DNA from: Treponemataceae bacterium
Lineage (GTDB): Bacteria; Spirochaetota; Spirochaetia; Treponematales; Treponemataceae
Reading direction: 5' to 3'
NCBI GenBank assembly: GCA_024402435.1
Contig: JAKSTU010000011.1
Location: 1-64,000, forward strand
Length of the DNA: 64,000 nucleotides
The translations under genes and the position numbers were made by a program. Below the pieces are notes generated by a model. It saw only the letters and a list, made by a program, of their open reading frames with translations. It ran no database searches and was not told the origin of the DNA. Shown here one piece after another: positions 7,623-16,867 of the stretch. Position 1 is the first letter of the stretch. Each line of letters opens with the position of its first letter.

Positions 7623-9578
7623 TCAGAATGATGAATCCGAATAAACGCCCAACAGACGGATTTCCGAAGTGATTTCTCTGATTTTCTGTTCAACTTCCTG
7701 AACATATTCATCAATTTTGTTGCGTTTTTGTCCTGCAACATCCGGCGGAAGTTTTGCGTCCGCGTAGAACCAGTATTTCCAAGGTTTGCCGGCAATAGGC
7801 CGTGATTCAAGCCGTGTCAGGTTCATGTTGAATGAACTGAGGGCCCCAAGGACAGAAACCAGTGCTCCCGGCTCATTTTTTGTAGTGAATATGAAACTCA
7901 CCGTGTCCGGATTCATTGCGTGTGTTGTCAGCAGTTTTTTTTCTGCCAGATGATTTGCCTGAATGATTACAAAACGGGTAAAGTTTCCCGGATCATCTTC
8001 AATGTCTTCTGCAATCACATCCAGCCCGTAAAGTTCTGCGTTTACGGCACTGCAGATTGCGGCACTGGTAAGGTTTTTCTGTTCACTCACAGTTTGTGCC
8101 GCCGTCGATGTTGAAACTGAATCAATCAGTGTCCAGCCTGTGTTTTCAAGGTATTTCTTGCACTGACTGAAACCCTGGGGATGTGAATAAACTGTTGTAA
8201 TCGTTTCGGCAGTTGCTCCGTGTTTTGCAAGAAGTGAATGTCTTATGTTCAGTGTTACAGAGCCGACAATGCTTACGTCTTCAAAACGGGAAAAATTGTC
8301 ATAATTCTGGAAAACGCTTCCGCCCAGTGTGTTTTCAATCGGAACCATTCCGTAATCCACGGTTCCGTCAACAACTTCCTGAAAAATCTGTGTAAAAGAA
8401 TCAACTGCTTTTTCAATAACGTTCTTGCTGTCAAAATAACGGCTTATGGCCTGTTCCGCATAGGCACCGCGTTTGCCGCTGTACGCGCATACAAGTTTGT
8501 CTTTGCTTTCCGTAGATTTTGCAGCATCCCGTGCAACCGGCATTGTCCGCAGATGAGTTACTGAACGCCCCATGACAGGTGACAGTGCTTTTATGTCGTG
8601 CACCAGTTTGTCAAAACTTTCGGGCAGCATGCTCTGAACACCGTCTACAAGCGCTTTTCCAGGATTGTGATGAACGGCGACCATAACACCGTCTGCACCG
8701 CATGCAACTGATGCCAGCGCCATGGGTTCCATTTTGTCACCGGAACTTACGCAGTACGTAGGGTCTGCAATTACCGGAAGATGCGTCAGATTGTGGAGCA
8801 TGGGAATTGCCGGCAGATCAAGTGTGTTGTATGCAGCGCCGAAAGTACGGATTCCGCTTTCGCAGAGAATTACTTTGTCTGTGCCGGAAACAAGCAGATG
8901 CTCTGCAGCAAGCAGAAAGTCTTCCAGTGTGGCAGTGGGAGACCGCTTCAAAAGCACGGGCATTCCCAATTCACCGACTTTTTTCAGCAGATGATAATTG
9001 TTCATGTTGTTTGAACCGATCTGCAGAATGTCCGCATATTTCTGCATCAGGGGAATCTGATTTTCACTTACGATTTCCGCCATGACAGGCATTCCGAATT
9101 TGTCGCCGGCTTCTTTGAGCCATTTGAGAGCTTCTTCGCCGCAGCCTTCAAAAGAGTAGGGCGAAAGTTTCGGTATGTAAGTGCCTCCGCAAAGAATTAC
9201 AGCACCGCTTGATGCCAGTTTTTCCGCTGTGGAAAGAATGTGTTCCCGGCTTTCAATTGCAGCCGGGCCGGCAATTGTAATCAGTCTCTGTCCGCCGATT
9301 CTCAATGTCTGTCCCCGGGGAGTGTCAATTTCTACCACCGTGTTTTCCGGCTTGTATTCGCGGCTTGCAAGTTTGTATGGCCGGCTTACCGGAATAACCT
9401 GTTTTACTCCGTCAAGCAGTTCCACTTCCCGTGTGTCCATGGAAACTTTGCCCACTGCGGCAATAACCGTCTCTTCTTCACCCACGACTTCGTTTGTGGA
9501 AAAGTGTTTTGTGTTCAGAAACTGATGGATATGGTCTTTCTGACGTTCTGTAATGTCTTTGTTCAGTACGATTATCAT
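7623..9578 (-). CDS. pheA: DAHP synthase-like domain fused to prephenate dehydratase with ACT domain
   Basis: This 651-residue protein has three parts: residues 1-70, a ferredoxin-like domain as in type I-beta DAHP synthases; about 90-335, a DAHP synthase-like barrel; about 362-540, prephenate dehydratase; and 558-645, an ACT domain. The dehydratase part looks active (VPIENTLGGSV, and catalytic Thr534 in NFTRF), and the ACT part keeps GALV and ESRP (591-594), the phenylalanine-binding signature. The DAHP synthase part looks dead: metal-ligand Cys becomes Ala106 (GPAAIES), His becomes Tyr275 (DPTY) and Glu becomes Ala301; only Asp312 remains. The PEP-binding K-P-R motif reads I-P-K (135-137). 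No clear ribosome binding site precedes the ATG. Phenylalanine synthesis from prephenate is the supported role. Confidence 0.85.
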   Translation of the reverse strand: MIIVLNKDITERQKDHIHQFLNTKHFSTNEVVGEEETVIAAVGKVSMDTREVELLDGVKQVIPVSRPYKLASREYKPENTVVEIDTPRGQTLRIGGQRLITIAGPAAIESREHILSTAEKLASSGAVILCGGTYIPKLSPYSFEGCGEEALKWLKEAGDKFGMPVMAEIVSENQIPLMQKYADILQIGSNNMNNYHLLKKVGELGMPVLLKRSPTATLEDFLLAAEHLLVSGTDKVILCESGIRTFGAAYNTLDLPAIPMLHNLTHLPVIADPTYCVSSGDKMEPMALASVACGADGVMVAVHHNPGKALVDGVQSMLPESFDKLVHDIKALSPVMGRSVTHLRTMPVARDAAKSTESKDKLVCAYSGKRGAYAEQAISRYFDSKNVIEKAVDSFTQIFQEVVDGTVDYGMVPIENTLGGSVFQNYDNFSRFEDVSIVGSVTLNIRHSLLAKHGATAETITTVYSHPQGFSQCKKYLENTGWTLIDSVSTSTAAQTVSEQKNLTSAAICSAVNAELYGLDVIAEDIEDDPGNFTRFVIIQANHLAEKKLLTTHAMNPDTVSFIFTTKNEPGALVSVLGALSSFNMNLTRLESRPIAGKPWKYWFYADAKLPPDVAGQKRNKIDEYVQEVEQKIREITSEIRLLGVYSDSSF

Positions 9579-9609
9579 AAGGATGTCTTTTTATGGTTTA
9601 TTTGCAATG

Positions 9610-9641
9610 AAGCCTCCGAAAACAGATGTTTCCAGAGGCTT
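9610..9641 (-). other. Hairpin between thrA and the DAHPS-like/pheA gene
   Basis: Arms AAGCCTC (9610-9616) and GAGGCTT (9635-9641) extend imperfectly through GAAAAC and GTTT. The T-run expected of a terminator on the minus strand is missing, so it may be a processing site or attenuator in the 93-nt gap between the two genes. Confidence 0.35.
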
Positions 9642-9670
9642 GTCATCATTTTTCCGTTTTGTTCCGGTTA

Positions 9671-12145
9671 TCAGAATTTTGATACGTTCCAGCTGACTGT
9701 GCGCAGAATGTCTCCGAATACACCGGCAGCAGTAACTCCTGCACCTGCACCGTATCCGCGTACCGTCATAGGAATGGGAGAATAACGTGCCGTGTGGAAT
9801 ACGAACGCGTTTTCTCCGCCTTTGATTCCGAACAGAGGATGATCAGAACCGACTTCAAGCATGCCTACGCTGCATTTTCCGTCTTCAATTGAAGCACCCA
9901 TGCGCAGAACTTTGCCTTCTTTCTTGAGATCAGCAATTTTCTTTGCAAAATAATCATCAACCTGCGGAAGTTTTGCCAGGAATTCTTCAATTGTTCCTGA
10001 ATCATCAAATGATTCGGGGAATACCTTGTTGATTTTGATGTCATCCAGTTCAATTTCCATTCCGGCTTCGCGGGCAATAATCAGTGCTTTGCGGGCAACG
10101 TCAAGTCCGCCCAGATCGTCACGGGGATCAGGCTCTGTATAGCGTTTTTCTTTTGCTTCAAGAACTGCCTGACTGAAAGAAGCGCCTTCATCAAGCCGTC
10201 CGAAAATGTATGACAAAGATCCGGACATGATTCCGTAGAAACCTGTAAGACGGTCGCCGCTTTTGAACAGATTCTGCAGAGTGTCAATAATCGGAAGTCC
10301 GGCACCGGCATTTGTTTCGTACAGGAAGCGGCGGTGCATTTTGTTTGCTGTTTCGCGGAGTTCTTTGTAGAAGTCCATGCTCATGCTGTTTGCACGTTTG
10401 TTCGGTGTGGCAATGTGCATTCCGGCTTTAAGAATGTCCAGATAGCGTTCCGGCAGGTCATAAGAAGCCGTGCAGTCAACAAAAATCGGGTTCAGGGGTT
10501 TTACGCGGCGTACAAACTCAAGGATTTCATCAAGATTTGTCGGTTTGCCGTTGTCTTTTACGTCCTGTCTCCAATTTGAAAGATTGAGACTGTTTTCGCT
10601 CATGATCATTCCGTCAATGTTTGCAATTGCCATTACACGGATATCAATTCCCTGTGAAAGCAGATCCTTCTGCTGTTCGTGAATCTGGTCCAGAAGTGCG
10701 CCGCCGATGTTTCCGGCACCGAAAGCAAAAACTTCGATTGTCTGTGCTGTATTGAAGCAGAATCTGTGGGCAATGCGTACTGCCGTGTCTCCGTGTTCTC
10801 CGTTGATTACGGCAGAAATTGAGCGTTCAGAAGATCCCTGTGCAATTGCAAGAATGCTTATGTCCTGAGATGCAAGGGCGTCAAGGAATGTTCCTGCAAT
10901 TCCGCGTTTGTGCTTCATACCGTCACCGACGATTGAAACGATGGCGCAATTCTCCTGTGTTTCAATCAGGTTGATGATGTTTTCTCTGAGTTCCAGTTCA
11001 AATTCGGCACTCAGAACTTCGTGAACTTTCATTGCATCTTTCTGGTTTACACAGAAACTGATTGTATACTCGGAACTGGACTGGGTAATCAGCAGCATTG
11101 AAATTCCGGCACGGGAAACAGCGGCAAAAATACGTGCTGCCATACCGGATTTACCTTTCATTCCTGAACCGGAAACGCTGATGATTGCCGTGTTTTTAAG
11201 ACATGAAATACCGCGGATCGGTCCTGCTCCGTCAAAATGGCGTCCTGAAATGCGTGTTCCTCTGCTTGATGGATTCATGCTGTTGAGGCTCCATGTTTCG
11301 ATGCCTTTTGCAGCAAGAGGGGCCAAAGTTTTCGGGTGCAGAACTTTTGAACCGAAGAAAGAAAGCTCCATGGCTTCTTCATAGCTCATTTCGTCAATCA
11401 TGATCGCATCTTTTACGATGCGCGGATCAGCTGTAAAAATACCGTCAACGTCTGTCCAGAATTCAACCTTTGCGGCACCCAGACCTACACCGATGATTGC
11501 GGCAGAAAAGTCTGAACCGTTGCGTCCAAGAAGACCCATCGTGTTGTTTTTCCATGTGCAGATAAAACCGGGAAACAGAAGAATGCGGGAATCTTTTCCG
11601 ACTTTTCCGTCGCGTACTGTGGCAAGGCTTTCCATTGTGCGCATCATGTCCGGGTCGCCTTCTGCCTGGTTGCCGGTTGTGAAAATGTATTTGCGTGAAT
11701 CGAGCAGGCTTACAGTCTGTCCCTGTGCACGAAGAACTTCCGCTACAATCGGAGCAGAAAGCTGTTCACCGATACCCATTATGCGGCAATGCACTGAAAG
11801 CGGGCATTCCCCAAAAGCGGATACAGCTGTAAGAAGTCTTTCATATTCGGCAAAAACAGGCTCAAGAGCCTTCATAACGTTTTCTTCGTTAAAGCCGTTG
11901 ATTTCCTGTGCAATTTCTTTGCAGATAGTTTCATGAGTAGTGCGCATTGTTGTAAAAAATCCGGAAGCAGTTTCACCTGCAACAACACGGTCAATGCTTT
12001 CCTGAAGCTTGTTTGAAATGCCTGCAACAGCTGACACAATTACACTGATACGGTCATCTTTTGCACGGCCGATCATAATTGCAGCAGAATCGATAATGCG
12101 GCGTGCACTCCCCATTGATGTGCCGCCGAACTTTAACGTAATCAT
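9671..12145 (-). CDS. thrA: Bifunctional aspartokinase / homoserine dehydrogenase
   Basis: About 824 residues long, like E. coli ThrA. The N-terminal kinase domain starts MITLKFGGTSMGSARRI (lysine-containing KFGGTS nucleotide motif). A central pair of ACT domains shows SVSGSGMKGKSG and SIVGDGMKHKRGIAGTF. The C-terminal homoserine dehydrogenase has the NAD(P)-binding FGAGNIGGALL and the catalytic region around DPRDDLGGLDVARK. It makes aspartyl phosphate and reduces aspartate semialdehyde to homoserine for threonine and methionine. Aspartate semialdehyde is also the precursor of diaminobutyrate made by the dat/ddc genes upstream. Two adjacent ATGs exist; the second at 12145 sits 6 nt from a GAGG site and is preferred. 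A GGAATG-AAAA-CATTCC hairpin (12160-12175) lies in its leader. Confidence 0.95.
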   Translation of the reverse strand: MITLKFGGTSMGSARRIIDSAAIMIGRAKDDRISVIVSAVAGISNKLQESIDRVVAGETASGFFTTMRTTHETICKEIAQEINGFNEENVMKALEPVFAEYERLLTAVSAFGECPLSVHCRIMGIGEQLSAPIVAEVLRAQGQTVSLLDSRKYIFTTGNQAEGDPDMMRTMESLATVRDGKVGKDSRILLFPGFICTWKNNTMGLLGRNGSDFSAAIIGVGLGAAKVEFWTDVDGIFTADPRIVKDAIMIDEMSYEEAMELSFFGSKVLHPKTLAPLAAKGIETWSLNSMNPSSRGTRISGRHFDGAGPIRGISCLKNTAIISVSGSGMKGKSGMAARIFAAVSRAGISMLLITQSSSEYTISFCVNQKDAMKVHEVLSAEFELELRENIINLIETQENCAIVSIVGDGMKHKRGIAGTFLDALASQDISILAIAQGSSERSISAVINGEHGDTAVRIAHRFCFNTAQTIEVFAFGAGNIGGALLDQIHEQQKDLLSQGIDIRVMAIANIDGMIMSENSLNLSNWRQDVKDNGKPTNLDEILEFVRRVKPLNPIFVDCTASYDLPERYLDILKAGMHIATPNKRANSMSMDFYKELRETANKMHRRFLYETNAGAGLPIIDTLQNLFKSGDRLTGFYGIMSGSLSYIFGRLDEGASFSQAVLEAKEKRYTEPDPRDDLGGLDVARKALIIAREAGMEIELDDIKINKVFPESFDDSGTIEEFLAKLPQVDDYFAKKIADLKKEGKVLRMGASIEDGKCSVGMLEVGSDHPLFGIKGGENAFVFHTARYSPIPMTVRGYGAGAGVTAAGVFGDILRTVSWNVSKF

Positions 12146-12311
12146 CATTTACCTCATTTGGAATGTTTTCATTCCTCTTTTAGTCTGAGTCCAGTTTACC
12201 AAAAACCGGAATGAAATTCTATGGATAATGCACAAATGAATGCAACATTATGGAAGAAAGGTGAAAAATATAAGAAAGATCAGAAAAAAACAGAAAAACG
12301 CACATGATATT

Positions 12312-12337
12312 TTGACTTTTTTGGAATATAGTATAAT
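12312..12337 (+). promoter_or_regulatory. Candidate promoter of the chemotaxis operon
   Basis: TTGACT (12312-12317) and TATAAT (12332-12337) face cheA, but the spacer is only 14 nt; TAATAT at 12337-12342 with 19 nt is the alternative. The 300 bases between thrA and cheA hold no gene; they contain the thrA leader hairpin and an AT-rich divergent promoter region. Confidence 0.4.
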
Positions 12338-12454
12338 AATATTAAAGAAATTGGAGATTTTGGAGTGTCTTAAAAAATTCACAGAATTCGCACAAAAAAG
12401 ATACCCCAAAACAATTACTTGACTTATGAAAGTGAATGGATAGAATATAAGACT

Positions 12455-14935
12455 ATGAGTGACTATCTTGACTTGAATAACGAGGAATTGCTTAAAGACT
12501 TCTTTGCTGAAGCTGATCAGCAGGTAGAAAACCTTGAAAGCAATATTCTTGTTATAGAAAATGACCCCTCGAATCATGAGGCCATTGACGAGATTTTTAG
12601 AGCTGCACATACCCTTAAAGGTGGTTCTGCAACCGTAGAAATGCACGAGTTGTCTGGCTTTACCCACGTGGTTGAAGACCTGTTGGATGAATTGCGCTCC
12701 AATACGATTACCGTGACAGAGCCGGTTGTTGATGTGCTTCTTTCTGCTATTGACATCATCAAAGCAATGCTCGAATCCCGTTCTGAAGGTTCTGTCTATT
12801 CAGAAGACGTAGAACCGATCAAAGCAAAGCTTCGTTCTTTTATTCCTGAAAAAGGTGAGAAAAAGAAATCCTCTTCTCCCAAACCTTCGCTTGCTGATTT
12901 CCAGCAGCGTGCTCCTGATCCGGAACCGGCTCCTCAGCCTGAAGCAGCTTCTTCATCTGTTTCTGTTCCGGCAATTTCAGAAGCGGAGATGGCTGAACTC
13001 AAGGATTCCTGCCAGAGCGGTGAAAAACTTTGGAGTGTTACAGTAACATTTGATGAAGCAAATCTGATGAACAGCGTAGGCGGTATTCAGGTTTTTGCTT
13101 CGCTCAAGTCCAAAGGAACAGTGCTCAAAACTTACCCTGATTTTGATGAACTTTACGAGGATGTTTTCCATCCTGTCGTTGTATATTATGTTGCAACAAA
13201 AGCAGGCTCAGAAGAGCTGGAAGATGCATCTTTCCTTGATGATGTTACTCTCAGTACAGATGCAAAATGTCTTGACGGTGCTTCTTCCGTAGGTGCTCAG
13301 ACAGCAGCAGTTTCCGCTCCGGCTCCTGTACAGAAGGAACCTCCGAAAGCTGCTCCTGTACAGACTCCTGCACCTGTTCAGGTTTCTGCTCCGGCTCCGG
13401 TTCAGCAGGCCCCTGTCCAGACTCCTGTGGCAGAAGAAAAACCTGCCGAAACTTCTTCAGAAGAAGTTGCTGCACCAGTTGCGCAGAATACGGCAAAAAC
13501 ACAGCATGCTGCTTCCTCCGGTCACTCCTCTTCAAGCAGCGTTCTGCGTGTTGATTCACGTCGCATCGACTACTTGCTGAACCTTGTCAGTGAAACTGTT
13601 ATTACAAAGGCTGCATTCAACCAGACTGCTCTGCAGGTGGGTGATCTTCAGTCTCAGCTTCAGTCATTGGAAGCTGCATATAAAGACAAAGTCCGCAAAC
13701 TTTTCGACCAGATTCCGCGGTACATTGAGTCAGCTGATGAAGGCCGGTCTCTTAAAGAGATCAAGAACACCTTGAACAATGATTTCGGTGATCTGTACAC
13801 GGTTTTTGATTCTTTTGACACTTCATTCAAGAATATTGCCGGTAAGTTCCGTTCTTCAACCCAGAACTTGGGTCGTATCGCCGGAGAACTCCAGGAAGGC
13901 GTAATGAAAATCCGCATGGTTCCGATCAGTCAGATTTTCTCACGGTTCCCACGTGTTGTCCGCGACCTCAGCCGTGACCTCAACAAAAAGGTCAACCTGG
14001 TGATTGAAGGTGAAGACACAGAACTTGACAAGGCCGTAATCGAAGACCTTCTTGACCCGATTATGCATTGTGTGCGTAATTCTTTGGATCATGGAATTGA
14101 AACACCTGAAGACCGTGCTGAAGCCGGAAAACAGGAAGAAGGTACACTGCTTCTTAAGGCAAGCAACGAAGGAAACCTGATTGTAATCGACATTGTTGAT
14201 GATGGTCGCGGTATTGACGTTGCTAAAATCCGTAACAAAGCCATTGAACGTGGTCTGATTCATCCCAGCAAAGTGCTTTCTGATCAGGAAGCCTTCCAGC
14301 TGATGTTTGAACCCGGTTTCTCAACTGCTGCAAAGATTACCAATGTTTCCGGACGCGGTGTAGGTCTGGACGTTGTAAAAAAACAGATTGAAAAACTGAA
14401 TGGTACTGTCAATGTTACGTCAGAAAAAGGAATGGGAAGCAAATTCAGTATCCGCATTCCTCTTACAATGGCAATTATTCAGGGACTTCTGGTTCGCGTC
14501 GGTTCTGAAACTTATTCAATCCCGATTGCTTCAGTTATCGAGAGTGTCCGTATCCATACAAATGAGATCAATCACATCGACAATTATGAAGTCCTTAATG
14601 TTCGTAATGAAGTTATCAGTATTCTGCGGCTCAGCCGGCTCTTCGGCATAAAAAATGCAGTTGAATCAGAATACAGTTTCATTGTAATTGTTGGTACCGC
14701 AGACAAAAAACTCGGTATTATGGTAGATGCACTTATCGGAGAAGAAGACGTGGTTATCAAGCCTTTGCGCGACCAGTTTACCAATTCTCCCGGTATTGCC
14801 GGTGCTTCTATCCTGGGTGACGGTTCTGTATCATTGATTATTGACGTAAGTCAGCTGCTGGAACTTGGTGTCAAGCAGGAACTTGATGCTTTGAGTGAGC
14901 AGGATCTTGAAATTCTTGCCGCCCGTGGAGAGTGA
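12455..14935 (+). CDS. cheA: Chemotaxis histidine kinase CheA
   Basis: The 826-residue kinase starts MSDYLDLNNEELLKDFF, the usual Treponema CheA N-terminus; an in-frame TTG at 12419 would add 12 residues without family support. Domains in order: HPt (P1) with phospho-acceptor His52 in RAAHTLKGG; a CheY-binding P2 region around 185-270; a long Pro/Ala/Gln/Val-rich linker about 285-365; dimerisation P3; ATPase P4 with N-box HCVRNSLDHG (538-547), DDGRGID (582-588) and GRGVGLDVV; and the CheW-like P5 at the C-terminus. It autophosphorylates and passes phosphate to CheY and CheB in the receptor array. It overlaps the next gene's ribosome binding region, consistent with one operon through cheY. Confidence 0.97.
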   Translation: MSDYLDLNNEELLKDFFAEADQQVENLESNILVIENDPSNHEAIDEIFRAAHTLKGGSATVEMHELSGFTHVVEDLLDELRSNTITVTEPVVDVLLSAIDIIKAMLESRSEGSVYSEDVEPIKAKLRSFIPEKGEKKKSSSPKPSLADFQQRAPDPEPAPQPEAASSSVSVPAISEAEMAELKDSCQSGEKLWSVTVTFDEANLMNSVGGIQVFASLKSKGTVLKTYPDFDELYEDVFHPVVVYYVATKAGSEELEDASFLDDVTLSTDAKCLDGASSVGAQTAAVSAPAPVQKEPPKAAPVQTPAPVQVSAPAPVQQAPVQTPVAEEKPAETSSEEVAAPVAQNTAKTQHAASSGHSSSSSVLRVDSRRIDYLLNLVSETVITKAAFNQTALQVGDLQSQLQSLEAAYKDKVRKLFDQIPRYIESADEGRSLKEIKNTLNNDFGDLYTVFDSFDTSFKNIAGKFRSSTQNLGRIAGELQEGVMKIRMVPISQIFSRFPRVVRDLSRDLNKKVNLVIEGEDTELDKAVIEDLLDPIMHCVRNSLDHGIETPEDRAEAGKQEEGTLLLKASNEGNLIVIDIVDDGRGIDVAKIRNKAIERGLIHPSKVLSDQEAFQLMFEPGFSTAAKITNVSGRGVGLDVVKKQIEKLNGTVNVTSEKGMGSKFSIRIPLTMAIIQGLLVRVGSETYSIPIASVIESVRIHTNEINHIDNYEVLNVRNEVISILRLSRLFGIKNAVESEYSFIVIVGTADKKLGIMVDALIGEEDVVIKPLRDQFTNSPGIAGASILGDGSVSLIIDVSQLLELGVKQELDALSEQDLEILAARGE

Positions 14936-14937
14936 TT

Positions 14938-16317
14938 ATGGAAGCAGTTGCAGATAATGTTATGAATTTGCAGTCTCTGAACGAAGAAATTCAGGAAGAG
15001 CAGAGAGAAAAAATTGCTGCAAATGTCGATTTCAAAATGGTAGCTTTTTCTTTGGCCGGAAAAGACTATGCAATCGACATCATGAAAGTCAAGGAAATCG
15101 CCAAGGCAGGGCGCTTTACATACGTACCCAATACAGCTCCGTTTGTTCTGGGTGTGTACAATATGCGTGGTGATATTATTCCTATTCTTGACCTGCGCCT
15201 GTTTTTCAACATTCCGGTTGCAGAACGTACCGGCAATGAAATGGAAAACATGATTATTGTAGACGTCGGGGAGCAGAACTTTGGCGTGGTTGTTGACGCC
15301 ATTGATAAGGTTGTCGGAATCCAGAAAAGTTCTATTCAACCTCCTCATCCGTTGTTTGGCGATATCAGCATTAAATATATCTCGGGCGTTGTGGAAAGCA
15401 ACGGGCACTTGTATATTTTGCTGGATATCGACCGTATTTTTGGTGCCCGTGCAAAAGAAGAGCAGGTGAACAATTCTGAAGAGCAGAAGATTTCACTTGT
15501 TCCTCAGTCTCAGGCACCGGTTGCAGCCGCTGCTTCAACTCAGCCGGTTGCACCGAAAGCTGCTGTGGATGATCAGCTTGCCACAGAATATGGTTTTGTA
15601 AAGGATTCTTTGAAGACTCTGCGCAAATTCAATGTTTCCCGTTTCAACGATGTTTGGTTCAGAAAACGGCTGTCTGAATGGGCTGAAGAGCGTGGAAAGG
15701 ATAAAATCCAGCTTGCAAATGAAAAGGATGCTGATGAATTCCTGTCAGCATTTTATTCAACAAATACCGGAGCATTCTGGGACGAAACCTATGCAAACGA
15801 ACTGTATAAAATGCTTCCCAACAATTCTGCTCACCAGATTGTGGTGTGGAACCCGGGTTGTGGAAAAGGTTATGAATCATACAGTTTGGCCTGTGTACTC
15901 AGAAAGAAATATCCTGATGCACGCATCAGAATCTATGCACAGGATGTGGATCTTCTGAATGTTTCAAATGCGCCTCTTCTTCAGGTTCCGCCGAACGTAG
16001 CAGAATCTTGGATGAAGCCGTTTGTCTCCAAGACAGTTTCCGGTGCTTACACTTTTATTCAGACAATCAAAGATATGGTAATGTTTGAATACCATGATTG
16101 CATGAATACAAGTTCCATGCCGGCTGTAGATTTGATTTTTACCCGGGATATGATTTCATTCCTGAGTGAAGAACAGCAGAATACTTTGGAAGCAGATTTT
16201 GTCGAGAAGATCAAAGGAAATGCAGTTGTCTTTATTGGTGAAAATGAATCATTGGAAGCATCCGGAAAATGGAAAGCTGCAAAATCAGGAATTCTTACCT
16301 GTTATAGTAAGAATTGA
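14938..16317 (+). CDS. cheW: CheW domain fused to a CheR-like methyltransferase domain
   Basis: The 459-residue protein begins at ATG 14938, two bases after the cheA stop, with GGAGAG upstream. Residues about 25-175 are a CheW coupling domain (FSLAGKDYAIDIMKVKEI, YNMRGDIIPILDLR). After a short Ala/Pro/Gln linker, residues about 195-459 resemble the CheR SAM-dependent methyltransferase fold. The SAM-binding loop, usually G-C-x-T-G-E-E-P-Y-S, reads GCGKGYESYSL from Gly307, so the acidic and proline positions differ. CheW-CheR-like fusions are known in Treponema chemosensory arrays, where the second domain is thought to be structural. I infer scaffold function for CheW and doubtful catalysis for the CheR-like part. 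Confidence 0.9.
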   Translation: MEAVADNVMNLQSLNEEIQEEQREKIAANVDFKMVAFSLAGKDYAIDIMKVKEIAKAGRFTYVPNTAPFVLGVYNMRGDIIPILDLRLFFNIPVAERTGNEMENMIIVDVGEQNFGVVVDAIDKVVGIQKSSIQPPHPLFGDISIKYISGVVESNGHLYILLDIDRIFGARAKEEQVNNSEEQKISLVPQSQAPVAAAASTQPVAPKAAVDDQLATEYGFVKDSLKTLRKFNVSRFNDVWFRKRLSEWAEERGKDKIQLANEKDADEFLSAFYSTNTGAFWDETYANELYKMLPNNSAHQIVVWNPGCGKGYESYSLACVLRKKYPDARIRIYAQDVDLLNVSNAPLLQVPPNVAESWMKPFVSKTVSGAYTFIQTIKDMVMFEYHDCMNTSSMPAVDLIFTRDMISFLSEEQQNTLEADFVEKIKGNAVVFIGENESLEASGKWKAAKSGILTCYSKN

Positions 16318-16382
16318 TTCTTAAAACAAAGTTTGTCTGAACTTTTGTTCAGAAATATACGATACTAATAAGGAGTGAGAGT

Positions 16383-16847
16383 ATGCGTGTTGAGTATATT
16401 AATCCGTTTGTAGAAACTGCTTTTAATATTTTGAAAGAAGTATTGGGAGGCGAAGTAAAACGCGGAGATTTGTATCTGAAATCAACTTCAATGCCGGTGA
16501 TGGGTGTTGCTGCACTCGTTGGTCTTGCCGGAGATGTTGAAGGCCGTGTATTGTTTGACATGTCCATGGAAACAGCTATGAACATTGCTTCACAGATGAA
16601 CATGGAGAAATTGACTCAGTTTGATGAATTGGCAAAAGCAACAATCACAGAGCTGGCAAATCTGATTACAGCTCAGGCTGTAACAAAACTGCACGATTTG
16701 GGATTCAAATTTGACCTTACTCCTCCTGCATTGTTCACAGGTGACAGAATGGAGATTTCTGACCATGAAGTTGAAGCTCTTATCGTTCCGATGATTACAG
16801 AGCAGGGAAAAGTGGAAGTAAATGTTGCCATTCGGGAACATATGTAA
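16383..16847 (+). CDS. cheX: CheX, CheY-phosphate phosphatase
   Basis: At 154 residues it matches CheX in length and sequence. The catalytic ExxN pattern of the CheC/CheX/FliY family is visible as Glu90 and Asn93 in ATITELANLITAQA. CheX dephosphorylates CheY-P and terminates the signal in spirochaetes. The start ATG at 16383 follows AAGGAGTGAG. It lies 65 nt after the cheW fusion and 20 nt before cheY, within the same operon. Confidence 0.95.
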   Translation: MRVEYINPFVETAFNILKEVLGGEVKRGDLYLKSTSMPVMGVAALVGLAGDVEGRVLFDMSMETAMNIASQMNMEKLTQFDELAKATITELANLITAQAVTKLHDLGFKFDLTPPALFTGDRMEISDHEVEALIVPMITEQGKVEVNVAIREHM

Positions 16848-16867
16848 TACAGAAGAGGTATTTATTT

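Noticed and set aside
9240..9785. Plus-strand open frame of 181 codons over the DAHPS-like gene
   Set aside because: Antisense shadow of a conserved coding region; composition is unlike the other proteins in the window.
11400..11936. Plus-strand open frame of 178 codons inside thrA
   Set aside because: Antisense to the conserved aspartokinase domain, no promoter or ribosome binding site.
12419..12454. TTG start extending CheA by 12 residues
   Set aside because: Treponema CheA proteins start at the MSDYLD sequence encoded from 12455; the extension has no ribosome binding site and no family support.
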